Shown here in pieces: positions 48,861 to 59,800 of a stretch of 64,000 bases of DNA. The translations under genes and the position numbers were made by a program. The stretch is taken from assembly GCF_963678635.1 (NCBI RefSeq), contig NC_087070.1, forward strand, positions 2,981,157-3,045,156, in the 5' to 3' direction. Origin of the DNA: Symsagittifera roscoffensis (Eukaryota; Xenacoelomorpha; Acoela; Convolutidae). Positions within the stretch are counted from its first letter, which is position 1. Each line of letters begins with the position of its first letter. Below the pieces are notes generated by a model that saw nothing but the letters and a program-made list of their open reading frames with translations, was not told the origin of the DNA and made no database searches.

Positions 48861-49709
48861 TGCAGAGACACTGCGAAGAAATGCTCTCAACGCAACAACG
48901 CCCTGAAAGCGCTTGCCGGCACTGACTGGGGAAGCGACAAGGAAACACTCCTCATGACCTACAAAGCCGTTGTTCGCTCTAAACTTGAGTACGGCGCCGC
49001 TGTGATAACGCCCACACTCTCCGAAAGCAACATCGAGAAACTACAGAAGGTCCAAAACAGCGCCCTGAGAACAATCACCGGATGCCACGCCATGACACAC
49101 ATAGACCACCTTCACCAAGAAACATCCGTTCTACCAGTTAGACGACACCTCAGAATGCGAACGATACAACATCATCTCGCCAACCACTTGCCAGATCACC
49201 CAGGAAACCAACTCACGAAAGAACCCAAGAACCCACCAAGACTCATGAAAGAAACCCTCCAAACACGATATGAAGAAAGATACATTGAACCTCTACTCGA
49301 CAGCAATAGACCTCTAACCGAAAAGAAGTACAGAAACCTGCTAAAAACGATCCACACAAATGAGGTACGCGACGCCTTACAAACCTACGAACACCCAGCA
49401 GTCCTCGGACACAATCCACCAAAAATTGCCAAAGAAGAAACCGAATTACCAAGAACAACAAGAAGAACACTGGCACAGCTCAGATCCGGCTACTCAAAGT
49501 TCCTGAACTCGTACATGAACAGAATTGACCCGACAGTAAGCGAACTTTGCCCGGACTGCCAGCAAACAAGCCACACAACTATACACCTGTTCGACTGCAT
49601 CGCAAATCCTACGAACTTAACCCCAGCCGATCTCTGGAAGCAACCGAAGAAGACAGCAATATTCCTGAAACTCCCCACAACCCTGGACCCAACAACGAGC
49701 GACGAATAG
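48845..49709 (+). pseudogene. 3' part of a non-LTR retrotransposon ORF2 (I/Jockey-like)
   Basis: Frame open for about 288 codons to TAG at 49707-49709. It begins in the RT thumb (ALKALAGTDWGSDKETLLM, YKAVVRSKLEYGAAVI, LQKVQNSALRTITG) and ends with an arginine-rich LAQLRSGYSKFLNSYMNR segment, CPDCQQTSHTTIHLFDC zinc-binding region and TNLTPADLWKQP. The palm with the catalytic motif is missing, so this is a 5'-truncated insertion, the usual outcome for such elements. GC content and a clean frame suggest it is young. A (CAA)n tail follows. Confidence 0.85.
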
Positions 49710-49721
49710 ATCTCAGAAGGG

Positions 49722-49745
49722 CAACAACAACAACAACAACTACAG
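49722..49745 (+). repeat. (CAA)n tail of the LINE
   Basis: Seven CAA units directly after the ORF2 stop and a short 3' UTR, as expected for a non-LTR element with a simple-repeat tail. Confidence 0.8.
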
Positions 49746-49797
49746 GTACAGCATCTAATGGAGTAGCTACGGAATGTGACTTTGATACCACACTTAC

Positions 49798-49927
49798 CGC
49801 AGATGTTGCTCGTAACATCCACTGCATGCAGTGACTCGGTAGGAAGGGTGGCCTCAAACTTCTTTATCCAGACATTTGCAAGAACCAAGAACATAACCGC
49901 GCCCGTAGCAAAATAAAAACAGTACAT
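49798..49927 (-). CDS. Possible initial coding exon of an unknown membrane protein
   Basis: From ATG at 49925-49927 the minus strand is open for 43 codons with codon use unlike the AT-rich surroundings. It encodes a membrane span (FYFATGAVMFLVLANVWI) followed by a polar tail, and stops at a textbook GTAAGT donor (49797-49792). The frame can extend a little upstream (LDIEHPSWL). The LINE lies just downstream, in what would be the intron. No partner exon was found to the left, so it could also be a broken gene. Confidence 0.4.
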
Positions 49928-50870
49928 TAACCAACTCGGATGTTCAATATCCAAGTGGGTAATTTTACAAAGCAAAAGGAACGACAGTCATTCATAGTAT
50001 TGTTTGAATCTTGAGAAAAATCTATGTTTTGGAAATCAAGCCGATTAAAATGAGGATATTGAGATCTATCGGTCTGCCTGGTTAGTTGAATGATGCGCTA
50101 CATGCGGCCCTATATTGCAACTCTGTACCTTCTGTTACTTAAATTTCAATTATAACTTCATTACAAGTCACTTGCTATCGCAGGGAAATTAGAACAACCA
50201 TAAAAGAAGCACTGCGTTCGGAAGAGCAGATGTTTTATCAATTATTCGGTAGTCCAATGAGCCGAAAACAAAAAAATGCCACAATTAAAGGTATCACAGA
50301 CAAAATTTGAGAAATTTAGTTTTAAAATCTTAAATCACCATTAAATTGAACTCTGTATTTTAAATAACTTTCAATGCTCGTCGTTCGAACGATAACGAAT
50401 GAAATGGAAAAAAAAACAAGATAAAACATGAGCAGAAACTATTAATTGAAATATCGCAAAGTTTCAAAGTTTAAACAAAGTTTACGCAGAAGCCAAGCGG
50501 AGCGTAGCAGCACTTGCGATTTTTTTTATCGCGATACCACAAAATTAGCATTGCAAGCTAGCAAACAGGAAAGAAAAGCATAGCCACTAAGTCAATAAAT
50601 CAAAAAAAAAATCAATAAAAAACAACTCAAACTTCAAGATTTCGTCTGGAATAATGCTCTACCTGGAATAACGTCTATTTGCAGAACTTAAGCATTTTGT
50701 GCAATATTGAGGGGAACATAAACAATATGATTCACTTGAAACTACCTAAATTTAAGTCACAAAGCCGATAATATATAGGTCAAAATCATTTGGGCAGAAT
50801 TAAGTTCTCAGAGAAAAAAAACAAAAAAGTCAAGGCTAGTGAAACTATTAAAAGTAAATCAAAATACTAA
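49928..50870. other. Intergenic, no recognised gene
   Basis: AT-rich. Holds AGCATTGCAAGCTAGC at 50547-50562, an exact inverse match to the end region of the foldback element. Confidence 0.5.
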
Positions 50871-50874
50871 AAGC

Positions 50875-51440
50875 AACTACAAGATAAATTGCATGCAGCA
50901 AAAAAAAAATTCCACGATGTGGCAACTAAGCCGGCAAAACATAAGCTGACAAATTATAGGCCGACAATTTTTTAATGGAATATTTCGAGCACAGGACCTT
51001 TGCTATCCCAAAATAATTCGTTACATTCAGACCCAGTCTGCCGGAGATGCAAAAAAAATTTGATTCATTGTGAACCGAATCTAAATTTATCAGTTCTGGT
51101 TTTGACCATTCTGTGAACAAAATTATTTACCGGGAAAAGTCTACAGCCCATTTGCAATATCACAATAAACTTGCTGATCGCGAGGGTAGATCAAAATTGT
51201 TAATATCAGAAAACGATTCAGTGCCTTGAAAATATAGCTGACAAAATAAGCAGACAAACAAAAATCCGACAGTTCAATTTTCCCCGAGAAAAAAATTTAG
51301 TTTCATAAGTAGTGAAAACAAAACAGTCCTGACTGGACTGGAATCCGAGAGCTTTGACTACAAAGGCACCCACGTTAATTCTACACCAAGCTCTCGCAAG
51401 TGTAACAAGGATTTTACTGTTCCCAATGTCTGTTTGCTAC
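50875..51440 (-). repeat. Two copies of the AGCCGACA SINE-like family
   Basis: Copy A (about 50915-51010) has AAGCCGGCAAAACATAAGC and GGCCGACAATTTTTTAATGG. Copy B (about 51235-51410) has AGCTGACAAAATAAGCAGAC and a tRNA-like minus-strand head with GGATTCCAGTCC in the B-box position at 51335-51350. Confidence 0.5.
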
Positions 51441-52679
51441 AAAATTGGCATGCAGACAAATTAGGCCATGACAAAAACTATTGTTTTTCATACTTAAAAT
51501 TGTAAAACCCCTCGTTATACAAAAAACTTTACGCTTAGATAGCGGGGGCAAGAAAAATTCTTTGTCTTTTTTATCTCTTCTGCCTCCATTATTTTAGTTA
51601 AAATATTGGCCCTAGTTCAGGAATTGTGCTTACTTAGCTAGATTTTACCCGTGATTGTCCCACCCATCAAACTGTAGCCCATCCCCCATAGCCGCAATAC
51701 TTTAGCCACTAGGCTTGAGGACTAGAATGACAAAGATCACATTTTCTATCTAACCAATTCCCCACAACTGCATAAGCCTTGCTTAAAAATTACAGACCCG
51801 TAAGTATTTTACCGAAATTTATCTCAAAACCTACAGCGAAGGATTCTTTAAAGTAATATCTTCAACATTATCGCATTTTCAGGAAATAGTTAGTCACTAA
51901 TGTTTGAATATTCATCGCCAATCTTGATCTTCTTCACTGCTGTCATTATAAACACTGCCTACTAACGGAATTTTGTCAGTTTTTATAATGATTCTAATGG
52001 CTTTTTCGCAAGTCAACTTTCGAAATAGCAATTTTAAAAAATGAAAATTAATTGCATTTCGTAATTAGTTCAAAAAACCAAGTGTATGTCTGTGCCATTC
52101 CACCGGATGGGACAGCCGAACCTTCCGACGCACGTTAAAAATAACGATAAAGGCGTTAATGTCGAGATTGAAGAAAGAGGACACTTTAAAAAATGAACTT
52201 TAATTGCAAAATGATAATTAATATTATTATGCAAAAGTAAGTCACACAACTTTTCTGGGTTATATATTTGGTTACAAAACAATAAAATAATGGTTAGAAT
52301 TTTAACATCAAATAAATTTAAATTGTATTCATGTTGTTTTTTTTATAGGTTGCCATAGAAGGACCTGTACAAAAAATAGATAGAAAAAATTACTTAAATT
52401 TAAATTTCATAGTCTTGTAAGTTAAACTGCTGCTTTATATGTTTGAATTTGCATTATGAATTTGGTTCCAAATAAAAACTGATTTTCTGAAAGAAAAAAC
52501 AATTTCGATATGACTGCTGAATCTTGCTTGAAATGGTAGATTTTTAGTTTTTTTGTTTTGATCAATTGTGTTATATTCACGTACTTGGTTTTTGAGTATG
52601 CCGGTAGTATTTAATGTTTGATTTTCCTCAGATAGCAAACTAATTTCCAATCGAGAAACAAGGAAAACGGAAGTAAATT
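51441..52679. other. Intergenic, no recognised gene
   Basis: AT-rich; short frames at 52070-52282 and 52435-52650 have no recognisable features. Confidence 0.45.
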
Positions 52680-52995
52680 TTATTCCAGCTTAAGATCGGA
52701 TGAAGAATCAATTTTTATTATGTCATAGCAGGTCTTTATTGCCCAACTCAATTGTTTTTCAAGCGATATTATTAGACAGGATGTCAAATTGCTGGGTAGT
52801 ACAGTTGGCTAATGACTAAAGCGTAAAAGACATTTTTCTAAATATACATTCAACTTCTCCCTGAAAGGTCAGAAATTGATCAAGAATTATCCCCAAATAT
52901 TTAAAATCTAGCTTTTCTACAATTTTGTCATCATCTAATTGTGACATTCGACCAGAATGGCCAAAATGCAATTTATGCAGGATTCGAATTTTGAG
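52680..52995 (-). pseudogene. Decayed LINE RT thumb fragment
   Basis: Minus-strand reading gives KLHFGHSGRM..., then DFKYLGIILDQFLTF and a following helix with stops, the typical KYLGI.LD.....F motif after the RT catalytic core of L2/CR1/Jockey elements. Several stops show it is inactive. Confidence 0.6.
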
Positions 52996-53327
52996 CAGTA
53001 AGCCTTCCGAGTTGATGATTTCGAAGGATTAGCGACGTTATTGGAACGTTTAGCCAAACGGTGAGGGCTAGAATATTCTAGTATTTTAAATTTTCAAAAT
53101 TTCGAATGATGACGTCACATTTCGGAGAAATGCTGAAACGGCCATTTTTAACAAAAAACGAGTGAAAAAACAGAACAACTTTATCTGTGATTGCGAACAG
53201 AACGAAAATCGAGATTAAAGAAAAACGACAACGAACTACAATAGCAGAGAACGTTCCAAGTTGCAACTATTGTGCTGCTGCAATAGTTGCAAGGCCGTTG
53301 CCAACAACGGTGAAGGGTGAGAACCAG

Positions 53328-56058
53328 CCTTCCGGATTGGTGTGAAATTGAACTTAAGGAGCTTGATTCACTGGATTCAAGAATCCGGAAGGGTTTCGGG
53401 ACTGGAACTTTTAGCCTTTTATATAAACTTTTAGCTTCTTGTCATGTCCTGAATTGAATTTAATTAACAACTGGATTCATTTTGATAAGGATGAGAAGCT
53501 AGGAGTTGGGGGAAAGGGTTGATCCATCTTCGATGGAGATGATGATTTTTATCTACTGAACAAAAACAATAGTAATATGATAAGTAGTAGCCCTGTTTTT
53601 AGGAGTGACCTCGTGGTCTGGGGATACAGAGACCCAGCCATGAGCTCACTATTTTTGCATGTAATTCAGTTAATTTGAGCGTTCTGGTCGAAGCCGGAGA
53701 GCAGTAACGTTTTTGTCGACCCGATGTAAGAAAGACCACCGAAAAGTACTGGCTTGGTAGAGACGGTGAAAAACATGCAAAGCTCTGTTTAGACGCTAGC
53801 CAGTCGTCTTAAGACTTAGTTTTGTTATCCGTCGATATGTATCTTCCGGGCGAATGTTACATGTATGTTTTTATGGCGCTCCTGGGTGTTATTCTTTTTT
53901 AACATCATGACCGGCAGAACCGTTAACGAGCACTCCGCGCCGAGCGGATGCTCACATCAACGCCCTTAATAGGCCCAGACCGCCGGGGCGGAAGGGTAGT
54001 TCGGAACGCGGAGGCCTTCCGGATTGCCGTGAATAGTTTTTTAACCTAGTTAAGACCGAAAATTCACGAACCAGGAAGGGTGGGGGGATCGGCCGTCCCC
54101 TCGTCCCCTGAGTGGTTGGTGACCAAAAACACTTAAGGATATAAGTAAAACCAAACAAAAAGTAGTATAGTACCCAAGAAAAACAAAAAACATAAAAAAA
54201 TAACCGAAAAAACCAAAAACAGTAAAAAAGTAAAAAAAATCAGTAGAAATCATCCCCCCAGACAAGATGTGATTCAACCCCCCCGTTTGTTGTTGATAGA
54301 TATATTGTTGTTACAGGCATTTATATCAGTCAGGATCGTTACGATCAATTTTGAGGCCCGTTTGTGAGGCTTGTACTGTAGGGTTATTTGAGCATTTAAG
54401 CACGTTAATGATAAATTGCGCTCAATCCGGAAGGGTCAGCTGATTTGCGCTCAATTCGGAAGGGTCTTGGGTGAAGACCGATCCGGCAAGCAGTTCAAGG
54501 AGCAACAAGAAGGGGCTCAACGACAACAACATTCGACTGTTGGGTATCGTTAACAATTTTGTATCCCTTTTGGTACAAAAAGTAAGATAGTAATCTGTGG
54601 GGGGCTCGACAGTGCTGCACTGTAGTGACCCTTCACCGAACTGCGAATATCCGAGTTAAGCACCTTAATTCGGATATTAAACAGACCCGGAGGGGTATAG
54701 TATTACTAATATTATTACTTATATAGCCTATATTAATAGTCTTATATCGATTTTCAGTCAAAAACAACGAAAACAGACCGGTTTTTAGGATCAAAATTGC
54801 GATATTTTGATCCCCCCACAAGTCGCGATTTTTGAGATATCGATATTTTTTGAAACGGAAAAAAGCGCTAAGTTAGTGTGTTACATCGTAACTGCACTAC
54901 CATAATAGGTAGAACCGGTTAAGTTAAGTTCGAAGGTGGTTGGAACTATTTTGGTACCGAAAACTGAAATTTCGTGATTTTTGAGAAAACGGAACAATAA
55001 AAATTTAGAAAATTTTTTGAAATTTTTGAGGTAGGACAGTAAAAATAGTTGTTCGGACAACGTCCACTAGTGAATCTACAAGTTTTAAAACCCGCTACCC
55101 GAAAGCCTTCCGGGTTGCAGAGAAATCGAACGTAACGTGTTTGATTTGGTGGATTCATCAATCCGGAGGGGTCCAGGTAGCATAGTTTTTCGCAAATTTT
55201 TTCTACAATAGCGTTTTAGATCGGGTCTTTTGCATTGAACTAGAAGAGTATAGGCCTTCTGAGCTCGGATCAATAATTTTTAGGTCGAAAAGACCAGATT
55301 TGCGGAAAAAGTTAGGCGGAACCTATAAGAGAGAAAATTTTTTGAGTTTGGAAAAAAAGACGTTTTGGTTAATAACTTTAGAACTACTGAGCATATCGAG
55401 TTGATCTTGATACCAATAGATCAGAAATTAGCTGAGCTTACTAATAGGATCAGAAATTTTTCGGAAAAACGAGCGTGAAAATTTTTGAGATTGTTTTTAG
55501 CAAATTACACAAATCCGGAGGGGTACACCCTTCACGTTTTATAAATTTTTTTTGAAAAACCCTTATACCCCTACCAAAAGTTGATAGCGATTGAACTGAG
55601 TAACTTAGGACAGTTCTAGACAAAATGGGAGGGCTGAAGGCACAAGACAACCATAATAGAGTCGAAATTAGGCAAGTGATAAGACCCTTCACCGTTAGTG
55701 TGAATTGTCAAATAAGTGCCTTAACTTCAATCCGGAGGGGTCTAGGAAAGGACCCTATACCCTTCCCAGTTAATTCAAACAGCATAAAAGCAACGCAGAA
55801 CGTATCCGGAGGGGTATAAGCTGAAATTAAGAAAACTACAAAAAGCTACTTTGACAGAGCTAAGGGCTCCCAATCCGGAGGGGTCGAAATTTTTCAAAGT
55901 CAGAGGGGTCCGAATCCGGAGGGGTCTACTTTCCACAAAACCGGAGGGGTCCGAATCCGGAGGGGTCTTATAGTTGCTAATTCCGAGGGGTCCCAATCCG
56001 GAGGGGTCTATATTCTGACAGTCCGGAAGGGTCCTATTTGTGCCAATCCGGAGGGGTA
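53328..56058 (+). repeat. Array of CCGGAGGGG hairpin motifs in the element leader
   Basis: AATCCGGAGGGGTC-type words occur at about 53382, 54424, 54453, 54686, 55160, 55512, 55729, 55804, 55872, 55913, 55954, 55995 and 56045, with further partial copies. Several have an upstream partner able to pair: 53328-53338 with 53382-53392 (11 bp, perfect), 55106-55117 with 55159-55170 (12 bp with two G-T pairs), and 54646-54655 pairs inside the 54627-54695 module. GACCCTTCACC precedes other copies. No coding frame spans the array. Confidence 0.85.
55872..56058 (+). repeat. 41-bp tandem core of the leader array
   Basis: Full motifs at 55872, 55913, 55954 and 55995 are exactly 41 bases apart, with a half motif (GAGGGGTCC type) between successive copies; the last full copy at 56045 is offset. 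Confidence 0.9.
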
Positions 56059-56835
56059 TCATTTTATTAAGGACTTAGGTAAACGAAAGAAAGACTAAAA
56101 AGCGAGAGGTATTAGGTTATTAATACACAGGCTAGGTATCAGTGACTGCACTGGTAACTTGCCTCTCAAAAAGAACCAGACTAATACAAAACAGGTCCGA
56201 ACTCGGATATTCGCGACACTAAGTCTAAATTAAAAAGAGCGTGACTCATTGGTGTGGATTGAAACATAATACGTTTTTGGGAAAAGTGACTGCCCTGAGG
56301 ATTTTAGTAGGTCTAGCTCGGGCAGTCCGAAGGCAGATAGGTAACACAGTTTTCGGTGGGTGCAATAGACGCCCACTTGAGAAAATTACTGCCTTCAAAG
56401 TTTTGTCTGTTTGGTGCAGCACCAAGCAGGGAAAGCTTTTTCTTTAAAAGACAGGTTCGACTATTGTACTGCGACCGACTAAGAGTGCAAGACACATACG
56501 TTTTTTTTATATATACATTCATATTGTGTCAATATATATTTTTTGTTTTTGATTTTAAATCAACCTAAACTGTGCTTGATTGGGTAGTGACTACACTATC
56601 TTTTAAATTGACTGATAACATCATATTGTGCTAGTTTCCAGATCTTTGGACCGATAATCGGCTAGTGTGAATAAATTTTATACAAACTGTACTCTGACAA
56701 CATACAGGGATTCGTGGTCACTATTTAATAGAATCTGGTGAAATTTATTGTGTTGTGTCATGATTATTGTTAATAAAACTATAAGGTCTCTAGCAATTGA
56801 GTCAAGAGTAGGCATAGGAAAGTGACAAATAAAGA
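56059..56835 (+). other. Retrotransposon leader upstream of gag
   Basis: No ORF of note. Contains a quasi-repeated pair: GGGAAAAGTGACTGCCCTGA at 56279-56298 and GAGAAAATTACTGCCTTCAA near 56379-56398. No primer-binding site matching a known tRNA 3' end could be recognised. Confidence 0.5.
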
Positions 56836-59800
56836 ATGAGTTTAGACAAGTCAAGGATACCAAAACGAGGTAATAGCTCTAGGAAATTCATACCTGAAAA
56901 GCAAAGAAAAACGATGACCGATCCTTTTGTGGATTGGATCAAGCGAACCCGGTCCGATAAAGAGGGGACGGTTTCAGGCAGAATGGTTGAAACGAGAAGT
57001 CAAAAGACCTCAGAAGAGCGAAGAGAACTGTTAGAAGTGGAGGTCAATAAGGACCATACCATGAACGACAACCAGGGAGTAAATGGACTGGAAGGGAGAG
57101 GCAGAAGGCTGGCGAGTGAATCTACTCCGGTAGAACAAGGCCATGATTTTGCCACTTCCACCGGGACGTTGGATCGAGAGGAGATGTCGGAACCGTCCGA
57201 CATCTCAACTGAAGTAACGGCAACTAGAACATCTCCGACAGACAACACTATGATGGCAAGCGGAACTGGAAAACAAACAACCTCATCATCGTTCTCAGAA
57301 AGAATGAAGAACACCTTCGGAAACATCTTTCCATTCAGCATGGGAGGAGGAGCAGGAAACGATGGGGAGTCCCAGGAGGAAGAGGATGAAGAGGAGCAAG
57401 GGGACTTTGGATCTCAAGTCAGTCTCAATAGTTCGATCCAGGAGAGTGAGGCACACGTCGGAAGAGAGACTGGAACCATGGATAAATTTGGTGTAGTGAC
57501 AACGATAAGCAAAGAGGCAAACACACCGGGCCAGTCCAAGGACTTCGCGATTAGGACAAGTTCGGAGCCACAACCTGAAGAGAGTAGAACCAGAGGGCTT
57601 GGCAACGCGTTAGCGGATCCTGAAATAGATAATGATAAAACGTCAAGACAGAGAGTCAAGGCCCGGATCTCTACCAGCACGAAGCTACCTGGGACCGACA
57701 GAGTTACACCACCACTAGTGACGCCACTCATGGATAACGGGGCAGCACTAGAGGAAGCCTTAAACAACATAGTGGGCAGTTTAGGAGAACAAAATGAACA
57801 GATGTCGATAAGGATGAGTGAACTGGAAAGAGCAGTTCACATTGAAAGAGAAAGTCTGCGGGAAGAAATAAACCGCAACAGACAAGAAGTTGGCAGAAGC
57901 GAAAAACGCTTGAAAGAAAGAACGGACGAACATATGACGAGGAACTTGTCGCGAATGACAAGAGAGGCGGAACAGAGGGAGTTACGCTTAAGAGCCGACA
58001 TGGAGAAGTTAAGAATTCAGCAAGAGCAGTCTCTTGGGTCTCTTGACACAAAGATAGACGCGATGATGGAGAGGCGAACGCAGGCTATCATGGATAGGTT
58101 GGACGGGCTACTAAGCAGCAAGAGTGGACCAAAAGAAGGAGAGCCGAACTCGGGAGGTCCCAGCAGGGAACCGAGGGTGAACTTCAATGAACATCAAAGG
58201 AGGAAGACAAATGGATCCACTAGAGGCAGGGGCAGTTCATCAGGCTATGCCACAAGGGGTAATACAGCATGGGGCCCGAACAGTAGAGCAAGTTCAACGG
58301 GGAACAGACAAACCTCGAACGAACGACCAACGCAAAGCACACATGCGACCGGGAGAAGCGATTCTGGCAACATGGGGCATACAAGCCCGAGGAGGAGTCA
58401 CATGGGCCAAGCGGGAAACGCTCATGGTGATTCGGATTGCAGGGATGCACCGCACACAGAGCCTTCGACAAGGTGTGAGGACACTCAGGCGGGACACTCA
58501 AGGGATGCTACGGCAATGGCCACAGCATTTGAACCCCTGAACAGGTCTTTGGAGACATTCCTGACGCGGTTATCTAGAACCAATGAACGCAGTGAAAAGT
58601 CCAGAAGAGTCTTTAAGAAGCCAAGATGCTACAAGGACGAATCTGATGGCTGTATTGATACCTGGATAGAGGTAATGAAGCTGCACTTCGAGGAAGAGGA
58701 CTTGTCGGAGAGACAGGAATGCAGCGCGCTCACCAGCAACTTAGAAGGGACAGCCCTGAACTGTGTCATGGCTAAGAAACAGTATCAACGTGACACTGCT
58801 GAGAAAATCTTCGAAATCTTGTTAAACCGTTTCGGATCAGGGGTGCAGGGGCACCAGGCGATGATGCGCTTCGAGAAACGGAGGCAACGAGAAGATGAAA
58901 CAATAGACAAGTTTCTCGATGATTTGGAAATGCTGAGAAGACGCAGCCAACCGGATGAGTCAAACCGAAGGATGAACCTGGCCGTAGCCTCAAAATTCAT
59001 CGATGGTGTGAAAAATGATGAACTTCGTACGATGCTAGCAACGCATTACACACCACTATCAACTAATGCGCCAACACCGGAGGAGTTGAGGCTCAAATCA
59101 AAAGAGTATCTTTTGTTGAAACCTCCTTCGAGATCTGGATATTACAAGAACAATTATGGCAATTTTAACAACGGACCAGCTAACCAAGGGAACAATTGGT
59201 ACAAACCGAGGGATGATATGGACAAGAGACGTTCTTGTGCTAATTGCAGTTCAACAGACCATCATGTGTCAGCATGCCCAGCTTACAAACAAGGCATGAA
59301 AGCAATAGGCTTTAGCCTCGAGGACGAAGATGCGTCAGAGTTGGATCATGAGGATTTCATGAGAGGAGTAATTGCGAAATTTGGCCCGAGGTGTTTCTTT
59401 TGTAACTTGGAAGGTCATTTTAAATCAGATTGTCCGCAATTTTGGGATGCAGTGGCAGACATCAAGCATCCAAGGCATGAAGAAGCTTTGTCAGGAGTGA
59501 AAGCAAGCAAGGCTCGACTTTTGAGCGAAGCAGAGGCACGCAGGAAGGACAAACCTCAAGAGCTGGCGGCAAAGAAAATGCAAGCAGTAACAGAAGAAGC
59601 ACGTGAACCGGAACCAGCAACTGCGGCCGATGACTTCAAGATTGATTATAAGGCAGCCGCAAAGGATGCTCTAAATAGAGTACAGCAGGAATTGGTGACG
59701 AAAGAGATCGAACAAAAAGTGAAACTTGAACTGGAAAATGAAAAGCTTCAGGAGCAACTGAATACCTTCGAGGCAACGGAGTTCGAAGAGACGAAAACAC

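Noticed and set aside
49490-49745. Cys-rich minus frame downstream of the exon-like ORF
   Set aside because: The Cys run is the translation of the LINE (CAA)n tail in reverse.
56248-56840. TGG-starting words examined as primer-binding sites
   Set aside because: None continued into a match with a tRNA 3' end that I could recognise, and the LTR end is not defined.
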